This document shows, one piece after another, positions 14,899-23,463 of a DNA stretch of 33,713 nucleotides (position 1 is its first letter; each line of letters starts with the position of its first letter). Source of the DNA: Thermoproteota archaeon (GTDB taxonomy: Archaea > Thermoproteota > Thermoprotei_A > EX4484-217-1 > JAPDJV01); NCBI GenBank assembly GCA_029258925.1, contig JAPDJV010000051.1, positions 1 to 33,713 of the forward strand, written 5' to 3'. The translations under genes were made by a program, and so were the position numbers. The notes under the pieces were generated by a model. The model saw only the letters and a program-made list of their open reading frames with translations, was not told the DNA's origin and ran no database searches.

Positions 14899-16455
14899 TT
14901 AAATGATAATTTTCACATTCTTCATCGACCTACCAGCCAAGTACACAAAAACATTTCTTCCTATTACTGGAAGAATCTCCCCGCCGCCCTTGCTATACAA
15001 CGGTATCTCGTATGCTCTCAGAGGATGTCTGTGTATGAAAATATTTGTTTCTAAGTCTTCTTTATGTGAATTGATTAGTGTAATGCTAATCACGTTATTA
15101 CTAGTCCTTAACCATATTGGTGTGATACTTATAGGAGAAATTTTCAATAATGTTTCATCCGGAATGTATCCTCTTCCTTCAACTACTCGAGGCGACACTA
15201 TGGTTTCAAGCAGCAGTCTATATGGATTACAATAATTCTTCTCGCTTCTGAATCCCAGTTTTAATTTCTCCTTAAAGAATATTTTCAGTCTCCCCTTCTC
15301 TAAGTCCACTTTAATTTTCATATATGGAGATGCTAGTATTATTCCGTGCTCTCCACTAAAGTACTCGACTAGTTGAACTTTTTGATCTTGTACGAGATCA
15401 ATATTCTCCCGACATATCTCTACGGGTATAAGTGATGGGTAGACCAACATTTTCCCGAATATTATTGGCGTATTAATGTTGATAATGGCCTCTCCATTAG
15501 AGTACATTAATACGTCATTGAATGTAACAAACATTTTAAGTAATCCGCGCTTCCCCCTCCAGGTTGCTAAAGCTATTTTTCTTGATGCTTCCATTCCTCT
15601 GAAGCGGCCTGATGATATCTCATATCTGTAGCCGTCAACATGCAGATACACGCCATCCTTAAAAACCTCTGAATCCATCAATCTACCTCTCCAATAACGT
15701 GATTTCTGTGCACTCTCTACAGGATACTTGGATTTAATACACCTTATTGCTTGAAGTCCACTGAATTCTATAGGATAAACTCCATTAATGCTTGAGAACG
15801 AGACCTTAACTTCATCTACGTTAACGTGATCCGCGATCACAAACAGTGTGTTCCAGGGAAGCACGTTAACTAAGTACTTTCCATTTCCCTCCGCACTCTT
15901 AGAAAAAGAGAACCACTTATAAGCGAGAGTTAAGAACGAGTTCAACAATTCTCTAGAAAATAATTCGACATCTCTAAGAATATTGTGTCCATCATCTATT
16001 TTCTTGGAGAAACCTCTCTTAATCCAATATTTCTCGCCCAAAACCTTCGTTTGAGGCCTCTCTCGTTTTATTCTGGAAATAATTGACTTGACGTCATCGA
16101 AGCCTACATGTTCCCTCTCTAATAGTATACAGTGAAAGATTTTTCCATCTACTCTTATGCAAAGTACGTCGTTTATGGGAGAGGAAAAAGCTACTACGAA
16201 CTTTACACCAAGATTTGACAGAAAGCTCAAAACCACTTTATTGAAGAGCAAGGTGAAAGGAATCACCGAGAATTTGAACCCGGGCTTACCTATTAAATTA
16301 TCCACAACTTTCCAGAGCAACCCTACATTTTGAGTATCCCAGTACAATACTTTCTCGGAGGAATTAGACACGTATAATTCCTCTAACCTCACTACGTCAC
16401 TCATCTTTAAAATCTCTATTGAAGTGTTATCTCTTTTGGAATCGTGCAAATCCAT
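14899..16455 (-). CDS. GH38-like protein missing much of the catalytic domain
   Basis: About 518 aa; no full-length family match recognised. Several stretches resemble glycoside hydrolase family 38 (alpha-mannosidase) proteins. LSFLSNLGVKFVVAFSS resembles the catalytic-barrel strand. A helical segment is followed by KYLVNVLPWNTLFVI, like the family's NPLPW junction. The C-terminal SITPIWLRTSNNVISITLINS.. is like the distal beta-sandwich. The usual N-terminal metal-site region with HxD is absent and the protein is some 300-500 residues short, so it may be non-catalytic, binding, or highly diverged. ATG at 16455 has GGGTGG upstream; a TTG at 16467 is possible. Convergent with the Hsp20-like gene. 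Confidence 0.5.
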   Translation of the reverse strand: MDLHDSKRDNTSIEILKMSDVVRLEELYVSNSSEKVLYWDTQNVGLLWKVVDNLIGKPGFKFSVIPFTLLFNKVVLSFLSNLGVKFVVAFSSPINDVLCIRVDGKIFHCILLEREHVGFDDVKSIISRIKRERPQTKVLGEKYWIKRGFSKKIDDGHNILRDVELFSRELLNSFLTLAYKWFSFSKSAEGNGKYLVNVLPWNTLFVIADHVNVDEVKVSFSSINGVYPIEFSGLQAIRCIKSKYPVESAQKSRYWRGRLMDSEVFKDGVYLHVDGYRYEISSGRFRGMEASRKIALATWRGKRGLLKMFVTFNDVLMYSNGEAIININTPIIFGKMLVYPSLIPVEICRENIDLVQDQKVQLVEYFSGEHGIILASPYMKIKVDLEKGRLKIFFKEKLKLGFRSEKNYCNPYRLLLETIVSPRVVEGRGYIPDETLLKISPISITPIWLRTSNNVISITLINSHKEDLETNIFIHRHPLRAYEIPLYSKGGGEILPVIGRNVFVYLAGRSMKNVKIII

Positions 16456-16652
16456 TGCTCCACCCAATAACTACTACAATGACTATCTCTGTGAGAGAAA
16501 ATAAATATGTTTTAATTATTAGACAAGTTATAGTTTGAAGTGTTTCTCTTCAGCATCAAGAATATGGATTGTAATATTGTTGCTAACAGAGCTAAAGTAG
16601 AGTGTCAGTATTTGACGAAAATTGGAATGCTACGAATAGCACAGTAATTTTC

Positions 16653-17822
16653 TTATGATGTTGAGAGACTATGTTTTAAGTCAATACTACTTAATGTTCT
16701 TTCAACATTTTTCTTAAGCTCCTCGGCCGTACAGAGTGGTGGTGGAGCATATATTGAGGTTTCTGGTATTGAAAGCGATAATGAGGAGGAATCTATGAAG
16801 CCCATGTTTGTTAACTTCTCAAGAAACCATGTAAATCCGAGCTCTTCTCCTCTTGGAATAACTATGTCAAAGATGTATTCGTTTTCCCTCGATGTCTGAG
16901 CCACCCTAATAACTAAAGGAGTACAAAACATGGAGTTTATAAATTTATTAGCTTCAGAGCTTCCACTAAATTTTACCCTTAACACCTTCATATACGAGGT
17001 ATTCAAGTCTACTGGTATTAGAAGGGGAGTCCACCCTGCAATAACCCCCCTATTTTCGATGTGCTTTATATAGTGATATCTTAGTGTTTGGTAGTTCAGG
17101 CCAATACTCTTCTCCATATCTACGTAATCTATTGTAGGATTGGTTAAGAGTAACTCTAATATTTTGAGATCTACTGAGTCGAGAAGTTCCTTACTAACCT
17201 CTTTATACATTAATTTAGGTAGGTCTGGAGCTTCTATTACCTCTCTTATCCACTCAGCCCATTTATAAGTATATGATTGGCTTTGGTAATCATAGTAGGT
17301 GTGGGATACGACAGTCGTCAAAATGTCGTCAGATATTATCTCATGCTTGTAATCTACGATAATCCCTGTCTCCCTTAGATGATCCACAAAACTATTAATT
17401 GATGTCTCAGTTACGTCATTAACGTAGACCCCGACTTCTATGTTCACTCTAGAAGTTAACATTATTCGGATCGTCGCTATGGGCAGTTTCATAAGAATTC
17501 TATATAGTTTCAATAACATGTCGTGCTTGAATGACATTGAGAAAAATGCTTCCTTCAAACCCAAAGTAGGCAAATGTATTGAAGGTATTATTTTAAGTCC
17601 AATTCTAGTTAATCTATTCAGTCTATATGTTAGAGTACTTCTTGGAATACCTGATGTTCGACTCAATAAACTAATATTCCTAGGACCATAGTGCCATACT
17701 GCTTCGAGAAGCCTAGAATTAGATTCGTCAAGCTCTTTTAGAATAGGATCATTTCCTTTCCAAGGATTAATATTCTTAAAGAAACTAGTGTACTCGCTTA
17801 AACTGAGTTCGGGTGTAATCAT
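16653..17822 (-). CDS. Duplicated Lrp/AsnC-like transcriptional regulator
   Basis: 389 aa containing two winged-helix units. The first (about 35-80) includes ISLLSRTSGIPRSTLTYRLNRLTRIG. The second (about 215-262) includes VDMEKSIGLNYQTLRYHYIKHI and LLDSVDLKILELLLTNP. Each is followed by a ~110-residue alpha/beta region like the ligand-binding RAM domain. Such head-to-tail duplications are known among archaeal Lrp-like regulators. AGGTGA eight bases before the ATG. It faces away from the gene at 17891-18352, on the same strand and downstream of it; target genes are unknown. Confidence 0.75.
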   Translation of the reverse strand: MITPELSLSEYTSFFKNINPWKGNDPILKELDESNSRLLEAVWHYGPRNISLLSRTSGIPRSTLTYRLNRLTRIGLKIIPSIHLPTLGLKEAFFSMSFKHDMLLKLYRILMKLPIATIRIMLTSRVNIEVGVYVNDVTETSINSFVDHLRETGIIVDYKHEIISDDILTTVVSHTYYDYQSQSYTYKWAEWIREVIEAPDLPKLMYKEVSKELLDSVDLKILELLLTNPTIDYVDMEKSIGLNYQTLRYHYIKHIENRGVIAGWTPLLIPVDLNTSYMKVLRVKFSGSSEANKFINSMFCTPLVIRVAQTSRENEYIFDIVIPRGEELGFTWFLEKLTNMGFIDSSSLSLSIPETSIYAPPPLCTAEELKKNVERTLSSIDLKHSLSTS

Positions 17823-17890
17823 TTAATGTTCACCTTTCCATATTGCTGTAAGGCTTGTGGGGCTCAGCAACTTTACGGTGCAAATTATTA

Positions 17891-18352
17891 TTAAATTGCT
17901 AGAATTTTAGTATTCCTATTATCAATTTGAAGAAAATGTTCTTTTCTATAGTTTTTACTTTTTTCGATATAGTCCCATAATTTTAGTATATCCTTAGTTA
18001 ATTCTATCATTTTGCCAGGTTTTACTTTTGCTAGTATTTCAACAGCATCCTCGCTTATATCAATAAGAGGGTCATATGTTCCTAGAAGCCTCTTTACATA
18101 GCTCTCCAATTTTATAGAGGTCTCTCTGCTCATTAATGTATTGTAGTGCATTTTTACTTCGGATAAGCCTTCTAGAAGCTTTATTGACACTCGTCCCCTG
18201 CCTTTAATACCCTTTACTAGGGTAAACTTAACAACACTAGGTACGCCTGCAATAAATGTTTCCAAGGATAAATACCTTCCTTCACTTACGGTTACGTCGA
18301 ATCCTTTACTCTCTAAGAGCCTCACTAACTCTTTTAAGCCAATACTCTCCAA
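17891..18352 (-). CDS. Uncharacterised 153-aa protein
   Basis: No family recognised. Mixed alpha/beta N-terminal half with LESKGFDVTVSEGRYLSLE, which looks like a small alpha/beta sensor, and a helical, lysine-rich C-terminal half. No membrane segment and no cysteine. The TTG start has GGGGACA about seven bases upstream. It lies 68 bases before the Lrp-like regulator on the same strand and could share its transcript. Confidence 0.6.
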   Translation of the reverse strand: MESIGLKELVRLLESKGFDVTVSEGRYLSLETFIAGVPSVVKFTLVKGIKGRGRVSIKLLEGLSEVKMHYNTLMSRETSIKLESYVKRLLGTYDPLIDISEDAVEILAKVKPGKMIELTKDILKLWDYIEKSKNYRKEHFLQIDNRNTKILAI

Positions 18353-18856
18353 TAATTGTCCCCGTATCTATTATCCTATAAGATATATTTTAGTGTCTTT
18401 CGGGCATCTTAATACAATAACTTCTCATAAAGTTTAGTAAAAGGTCTCGCTTATTGATATAAGGGTTATTTAAGGACAGGGGAAAAAATATTAACAGAGA
18501 AAATGATAAAATTATACGGCTGAGCGGAAGGAGTCACAGTAACTAATGAATAATCATGTTAATACAATATCACGGTAATAATATTAAGCTCTAAATTAAG
18601 CGTTGTACGTCATAATACATGCCTATAATGCACCACACTCATATATGAGATCAATCCAGTAGTGGTCTGAACCCGGAAATCAATGTAAAATGTAGAAATC
18701 ACATAAATACAATGATTAATAATATTCCAGGAATGGAACACAATAGTATGCTAAAACTCTTTCCGCTATGAAGCCTTTTTTTCTGAACATATTTTAAACA
18801 TAGTTAGCGTGTTTGAGAGCCAAGAGGACAAATATAGATTTTTCTAAAAGGTAAAC
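18353..18856. other. Long intergenic region, no gene recognised
   Basis: About 500 AT-rich bases between divergent genes. No tRNA-like fold, no C/D-box pair at proper spacing and no ORF with a ribosome binding site. A T7 run at 18776-18782 sits upstream of the HD gene with no plus-strand gene before it. AAAAGGT just before 18857 serves the next gene. Confidence 0.4.
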
Positions 18857-19480
18857 TTGTATATTAGTGGAGATTTGGCGATTGCTATGGAAGGGAGTAA
18901 AATTAGCTTAGAAACTTTGAATAAAATAAAGGATATTGTCCAAAGGGTCATGGGAACAGATGAAGTCCACGGATACCCGCACGTCGAGAGGGTGTTAAAA
19001 TATTGTAAAATAATTTCTGAACACTACGAAAACGTAGATACGGATATTCTGACCATTGCTGCTCTACTACACGACATTGGCAGACATAGTGCATTGAGAA
19101 AACATCATGTGGAGGAGAGCATTTCTATTTCAAGAATAATATTAGAGCAATTAAATGTGGATAAGAAGACTATAGAAAAAGTCTTGGACTGTATTATGGC
19201 TCATAGCTTCACTTACAATGTTAAGCCTCGATTATTAGAAGCTAAAATATTGAGCGACGCAGATAAACTTGACGCCTTAGGAGCTATAGGTATAGCCAGA
19301 GCATTCATGGAGTCCGGGAGAAGGGGAAGAAGTATTAAGGATACAATAAAACATTTTCACGAAAAACTTCTTAAATTATGCAACGTCATGTACACGGATA
19401 TTGGCAGGAAGATAGCTGCGGAGAAGACCTTACTAATGAAATCATTCCTAGAGCATTTAGAGGAAGAACTAGAAACATGA
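18857..19480 (+). CDS. HD-domain phosphohydrolase
   Basis: Metal-dependent phosphohydrolase of about 207 aa. The HD signature is complete: H42 in YPHVERV, H72-D73 in LLHDIGRH, H116 in IMAHSF, and D134 in SDADKLDALGAIGIAR. The last motif is typical of the small uncharacterised HD proteins (YedJ-like) that hydrolyse nucleotides or cyclic nucleotides. TTG at 18857 has AAGGT upstream; an in-frame ATG at 18887 is the alternative. The substrate is unknown. It is followed after 170 bases by the DUF457 gene on the same strand. Confidence 0.9.
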   Translation: MYISGDLAIAMEGSKISLETLNKIKDIVQRVMGTDEVHGYPHVERVLKYCKIISEHYENVDTDILTIAALLHDIGRHSALRKHHVEESISISRIILEQLNVDKKTIEKVLDCIMAHSFTYNVKPRLLEAKILSDADKLDALGAIGIARAFMESGRRGRSIKDTIKHFHEKLLKLCNVMYTDIGRKIAAEKTLLMKSFLEHLEEELET

Positions 19481-19650
19481 TTATTCTTAAGGAGGTCAGA
19501 TCGCGGTAATATCGTCATGACTCTCCGGGGGGCAAGTATCATCATTCCATTAGTCTTAACCTCAACACATATATTAAGCATTTCTCTTCGGGAGAAGACA
19601 GGAATATTATAGAGAATGAGAGGGGGAACTGTATAAAGAGAGTTGGACAC

Positions 19651-20055
19651 ATGCTAATAGGAATAGGAGTTGCACTAATACTGCTTAGAGCAGGCATAGA
19701 CGTATTTGTCCAAGTCACAATGATATCGGGAATTGCAAGCATTATACCGGATATCGATTTGAAGTACAAACATAGAAAGCTCATGCACAATATAACAGCA
19801 TGCCTCCTAGCATCGCTAATAGTAATGCTATTAACATCTAGTATAATGTATTTTAAGGCATTTATAATAGGGTACTTAACACACATACTTCTTGACATGA
19901 CCACTATTAGAGGAGTATACCTTTTCTATCCGGTATCGAATAAAAGTGTTAGAATAGCAAATTTAAGAAGCGACAGTTTCATGTTAAATATGATTGGAAA
20001 CATTACGGGCTTAGCCCTAATACTAGCATGGCTTATAATGCTATTTCGCGCCTGA
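19651..20055 (+). CDS. DUF457/YdjM-like membrane-bound metal-dependent hydrolase
   Basis: Membrane protein with the family landmarks: PDID near residue 31, a KHRKLMHN histidine motif, and GYLTHILLDM. At least three hydrophobic helices. Related YdjM proteins are membrane metal hydrolases of unknown substrate. The first ATG (19651) follows directly after a codon for the histidine that the family usually carries at the N-terminus (GHMLIG), so the true start is probably a little upstream. The frame is open back to 19510 but has no ATG, GTG or TTG; an ATA at 19633 six bases after GAGAGGGGG is the best candidate. Confidence 0.8.
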   Translation: MLIGIGVALILLRAGIDVFVQVTMISGIASIIPDIDLKYKHRKLMHNITACLLASLIVMLLTSSIMYFKAFIIGYLTHILLDMTTIRGVYLFYPVSNKSVRIANLRSDSFMLNMIGNITGLALILAWLIMLFRA

Positions 20056-20064
20056 GGGAATATT

Positions 20065-21597
20065 ATGTGTAAAATTATATTGCATAATGGAAAAATATAC
20101 ACCAATGATCCCGAAAATCCCACAGTAGAGGCTATTGGAATAGTAAACGGGGTTATTGAAGTTCTGGGAAGTTTTGAAAAAGTGAGGAAAGCGATTCCAG
20201 GCGGCAGAATTGTGGATTTGGAAGGTAGGATAGCCCTACCCGGCCTCGTGGATTCACATATTCACTTAAACTCCCTAGGCTCTCTGGCTGCTTCATTGGA
20301 TCTGACCAAGTGTAATAGCATAGAGGAGTTAAAACTGATGGTAAGAAGGGAATCTGAGAATAGGGGTAAAGGAAGCTGGATTATTGGAAGAGGCTGGGAT
20401 CAGGAGAGGCTTTATGAAAAAAGGCCGCCTAATAGATGGGATTTAGATGAGGCTACACCATCAAACCCTGTTCTACTAGTAAGAGTGTGTGGTCACGTCG
20501 CGTCGGTGAATAGTTTAGCTCTAAGAATTGCTGGAGTGAGTAGAGAGACCCCCGATCCTCCAGGCGGAATTATAGAGCGGGACAGTAATGGGGAGCCTAC
20601 TGGAGTACTATATGAGAACGCTATAATGCTTATAAAAAGAGTTATTCCGCCCCCGTCAACAGAGCAGCTCGAGACAATGCTTTCAAAGGCAATTGAAGAG
20701 GGATTAAAATATGGAATCACTCTGTTCGGCTTCCCCTCAGCTACTTCAAGCGATATGAGGGCGTTAATGAACTTGAAGAGCAAGGGACTATTGAAGGCTA
20801 GAGTGGGGGTAATGTACGACCTGGAATACTTAGACCACCTACTCAGACTAGGCATTAGAGGAGGATTTGGTGACGGCAAATTGTACATACTCGGCGTGAA
20901 AACGTTTCTAGATGGAAGTCTCGGAGGTAGGACGGCTTACTTAAGAGAAGAATATAGTGACAGGCCTGGCTGGAGAGGAAAACTGCTTCTAAGCACCGAT
21001 GAACTTAAATACATTGTTAGAAAGGCACACGTATCATCGATAATCGTAGCTTTCCACGCAATAGGAGACGGGGCTTTACAGACTCTTCTATCATCTATAG
21101 ACAACAATACGTCGAGTATTGTTAGAATAGAGCATGCAAGTGTTTCTCCTCCAGACATTATAGAGAAAATGCGCGAGACCATGCCCATGGCAATAGTAGT
21201 GCAACCCCACTTCGTGATCTCAGACTGGTGGATAAAAGATAGAATAGGTGAGAGAGCTAGATGGGCTTACCCGTTTAAAACATTCATTGAATCAGGTCTA
21301 GTAGTAGCTGGAAGCAGTGACGCACCTGTGGAACCAGTAAATCCTTGGAAGGGTATGTGGGCCGCTACTTCAAGAAGTGGGCCGGAGAGAATAACTGTTG
21401 AAGACGCTATTAAAATGTATACTATTAATGGAGGCATTGCGATGGGGCTTGCCGGATATGGTATGCTTGTGAAGGGGGGATACGGTGATATTATAGTAGT
21501 AGATGAGGACCCCTTTAAAGTGGAGCCCAACAAATTAACGAGTATAAAAGTTAAAATGACTATTGTAGGTGGGAGAATGGTATACTCCAACTACTGA
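20065..21597 (+). CDS. YtcJ-type (COG1574) metal-dependent amidohydrolase
   Basis: 510-aa amidohydrolase-superfamily enzyme. Metal ligands HxH in LVDSHIHLN (65, 67), FHAIGDGALQTL, RIEHASV and GSSDAPVEPVNPW appear in family order, as does KTFLDGSLGGRTAYL. These enzymes hydrolyse exocyclic amide or N-formyl groups; the substrate is not known. ATG with GAGGGAAT upstream, nine bases after the DUF457 stop, so likely co-transcribed. Its 3' end overlaps by seven bases the convergent thioredoxin-fold gene. Confidence 0.92.
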   Translation: MCKIILHNGKIYTNDPENPTVEAIGIVNGVIEVLGSFEKVRKAIPGGRIVDLEGRIALPGLVDSHIHLNSLGSLAASLDLTKCNSIEELKLMVRRESENRGKGSWIIGRGWDQERLYEKRPPNRWDLDEATPSNPVLLVRVCGHVASVNSLALRIAGVSRETPDPPGGIIERDSNGEPTGVLYENAIMLIKRVIPPPSTEQLETMLSKAIEEGLKYGITLFGFPSATSSDMRALMNLKSKGLLKARVGVMYDLEYLDHLLRLGIRGGFGDGKLYILGVKTFLDGSLGGRTAYLREEYSDRPGWRGKLLLSTDELKYIVRKAHVSSIIVAFHAIGDGALQTLLSSIDNNTSSIVRIEHASVSPPDIIEKMRETMPMAIVVQPHFVISDWWIKDRIGERARWAYPFKTFIESGLVVAGSSDAPVEPVNPWKGMWAATSRSGPERITVEDAIKMYTINGGIAMGLAGYGMLVKGGYGDIIVVDEDPFKVEPNKLTSIKVKMTIVGGRMVYSNY

Positions 21598-22232
21598 GAA
21601 TATGCCACAATAATTTTTGAGAGTGTTATAATGTTCTGTGGAGCCCCTATTATTGCTGCTCTCCTGTTTACTACGGTTACAGGAACTCCAACCTTCTCTG
21701 TAATATCCTCCATCTCTTTCCAATCATAAACGTTGACTATTTCTAGTGCTATCATATCCGTAGTAGAAGTGATTCTAAGTAATAGTTCGCCTAAGCCGAT
21801 ACAAAATGGACAGAATGGAGACATTAACATCATTAAGTGTGCGGGCTTCTTCAAAAACCTTAATACTCTAATGGCCTCTGCTGGAACCTTAGGGTCTTCT
21901 CCTCCTGCATAGTTAATAGCTTTGGCCAGTAGCTTATAAAGTCCTCCGGCTATGAAACCCATAAAAAGTACTCGACCATTATATAATCCATGAATTATTG
22001 TCGATGGAACCCTCCTATTCCCCCTAGCCAACTCTACGATTATTTTCTCTCTGAATCTTCTTTGAAGGTAGTCGAAGTCCGCGATTAGCGTTTCATAATA
22101 GCTTTCATTATCTGGGATAAAAACTTCTATTTTCACAGGTCTCCTTATTACAATGTTTGAAAGCATGGATTTGAGTAGTGGGTGAACCTGCCAATCACTT
22201 TTAAAGTCTCTATTGGTCTCTAATTGAGACAT
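21591..22232 (-). CDS. Two-domain thioredoxin-fold protein in the hyp cluster
   Basis: About 213 aa in two thioredoxin-like halves. The first half lacks a redox pair but keeps a cis-proline turn (RRVPSTIIHG). The second has C141-x-x-C144 in MSPFCPFCIGLGELL and the cis-proline GVPVTVV. The layout is like a PDO with one dead active site. ATG 22232 is chosen: GGAGGGT lies nine bases before it. An in-frame ATG at 22250 and the longer ORF reach further into hypD and are less likely. The start lies inside hypD (23-base overlap), so it is translationally coupled to hypD and probably serves hydrogenase maturation; that role is inference. Confidence 0.8.
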   Translation of the reverse strand: MSQLETNRDFKSDWQVHPLLKSMLSNIVIRRPVKIEVFIPDNESYYETLIADFDYLQRRFREKIIVELARGNRRVPSTIIHGLYNGRVLFMGFIAGGLYKLLAKAINYAGGEDPKVPAEAIRVLRFLKKPAHLMMLMSPFCPFCIGLGELLLRITSTTDMIALEIVNVYDWKEMEDITEKVGVPVTVVNRRAAIIGAPQNIITLSKIIVAYSQ

Positions 22233-23358
22233 TACGTCTATACCCTCCATATTTAGCCCATATAGCACAAGTACCCTCACTTGAAACCATACATGCTCCA
22301 AGAGGTTTTTCAGGAGTACAGGCCCTGAGGAACATTGGGCAATCCGTAGGCTCTGCTCTCCCAAGGATTATATCAGGACACCGGCATCCAGGCTTCACGT
22401 CTATCCACCTATCAATTCTTATATTGAAGATTTTCCTTGCATCAATACTGCTGTAGGTTTCCCTCAGTGCTAAGCCGCTTTCAGGTAATACTCCTATTCC
22501 TCTCCAGTCTGCATCTACTACTTTAAACACTTTCAATATGTATTCTTTAGCCCTTACATTCCCGTTCCAGCTGACAGCTCTGGAGTACTCGTTGACTATT
22601 TTCGGCTTCCCCTTAACAAGCATTTCTAATAAATCCATTACTGCAAGTAATACATCTATGGGTTCAAAGCCTGTTACAACTACTGGAAGCCCGCAATCCT
22701 CTGCAATGAAGCTCCATGCTCCCGCACCGGTTATTGTTGAAACATGTCCGGGAGCTATTATTCCATCTAACGGAATATCGGGTTGCTTTAAAATATATTT
22801 TACTGCTGGCACAGTCAGCCTATGGGATACTAGTATACTCATGTTCGGGGGAATCTTGTTTAGGGCAACATAAGATGCTATTGTGGGCTGTGTGGTCTCA
22901 AAGCCTACGGCAAAGAAGACTGCTTTGCCTTTGGTTTTCCTAGATTTCTCAACAGCATCTCTGAAACCATAGACCACCTGTACGTTTCCACCCATACTTC
23001 TAGCATTTGCAAGACTCATTTTAGACCCGGGCACTCTATACATGTCTCCATAAGATAATACTAGAGCATCGTGTTCAAGAGCTATTTTCACAGCCTCGTC
23101 GATTTCTCTAGCAGGAACAATGCATACTGGACATCCGGGTCCAGCTATGAGTTTTATTGTTTCTGGAAGAACATCTCTGATTCCATAATAGGTTATCGTG
23201 TGTTCGTGGGTGCCGCAGACATGCATTATTTTGATGATCTCTTTCTTCTCTTTTTTAACTAGAGTTTTCACAAGCTCTGTGATTCTATTACATATCAACT
23301 TAGCTATAGCTGGATCCCTATACGCTTTAATAATCCTACTTACAGGTGATTCTCCCAT
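22210..23358 (-). CDS. hypD: Hydrogenase maturation protein HypD
   Basis: [4Fe-4S] protein that, with HypC, assembles the Fe(CN)2CO unit of [NiFe] hydrogenases. Family cysteines are visible: C48 in MHVCGTHEHT, C76/C79 in GPGCPVC, and the C-terminal cluster-binding region CRCPDI, DCPMFLRACTPEKPLGACMVSSEGTCA. 382 aa, complete. ATG with GAGGT four bases upstream. Divergent from hypE, 105 bases away, and overlapping downstream with the thioredoxin-fold gene. Confidence 0.97.
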   Translation of the reverse strand: MGESPVSRIIKAYRDPAIAKLICNRITELVKTLVKKEKKEIIKIMHVCGTHEHTITYYGIRDVLPETIKLIAGPGCPVCIVPAREIDEAVKIALEHDALVLSYGDMYRVPGSKMSLANARSMGGNVQVVYGFRDAVEKSRKTKGKAVFFAVGFETTQPTIASYVALNKIPPNMSILVSHRLTVPAVKYILKQPDIPLDGIIAPGHVSTITGAGAWSFIAEDCGLPVVVTGFEPIDVLLAVMDLLEMLVKGKPKIVNEYSRAVSWNGNVRAKEYILKVFKVVDADWRGIGVLPESGLALRETYSSIDARKIFNIRIDRWIDVKPGCRCPDIILGRAEPTDCPMFLRACTPEKPLGACMVSSEGTCAIWAKYGGYRRNVSIRDQ

Positions 23359-23463
23359 GGCTACCTCACTAACTCCCTTTCAACTCTACTTTTAGGAAAC
23401 TCATATATGTGTATTTCAAGTATTGAATTGAGTAGGCTATCATATAGCAAGGAGGCCACGGAT

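Noticed and set aside
16468..16652. Gene in the spacer between the GH38-like gene and the Lrp-like gene
   Set aside because: No ORF or RNA signature seen; probably only promoter and 3' flank.
18776..18782. T-run as a terminator
   Set aside because: No plus-strand gene lies upstream of it.
19517..19612. 31-codon ORF before the DUF457 gene
   Set aside because: Short, poorly placed relative to the strong AAGGAGG (about 20 bases), and resembles no known protein.
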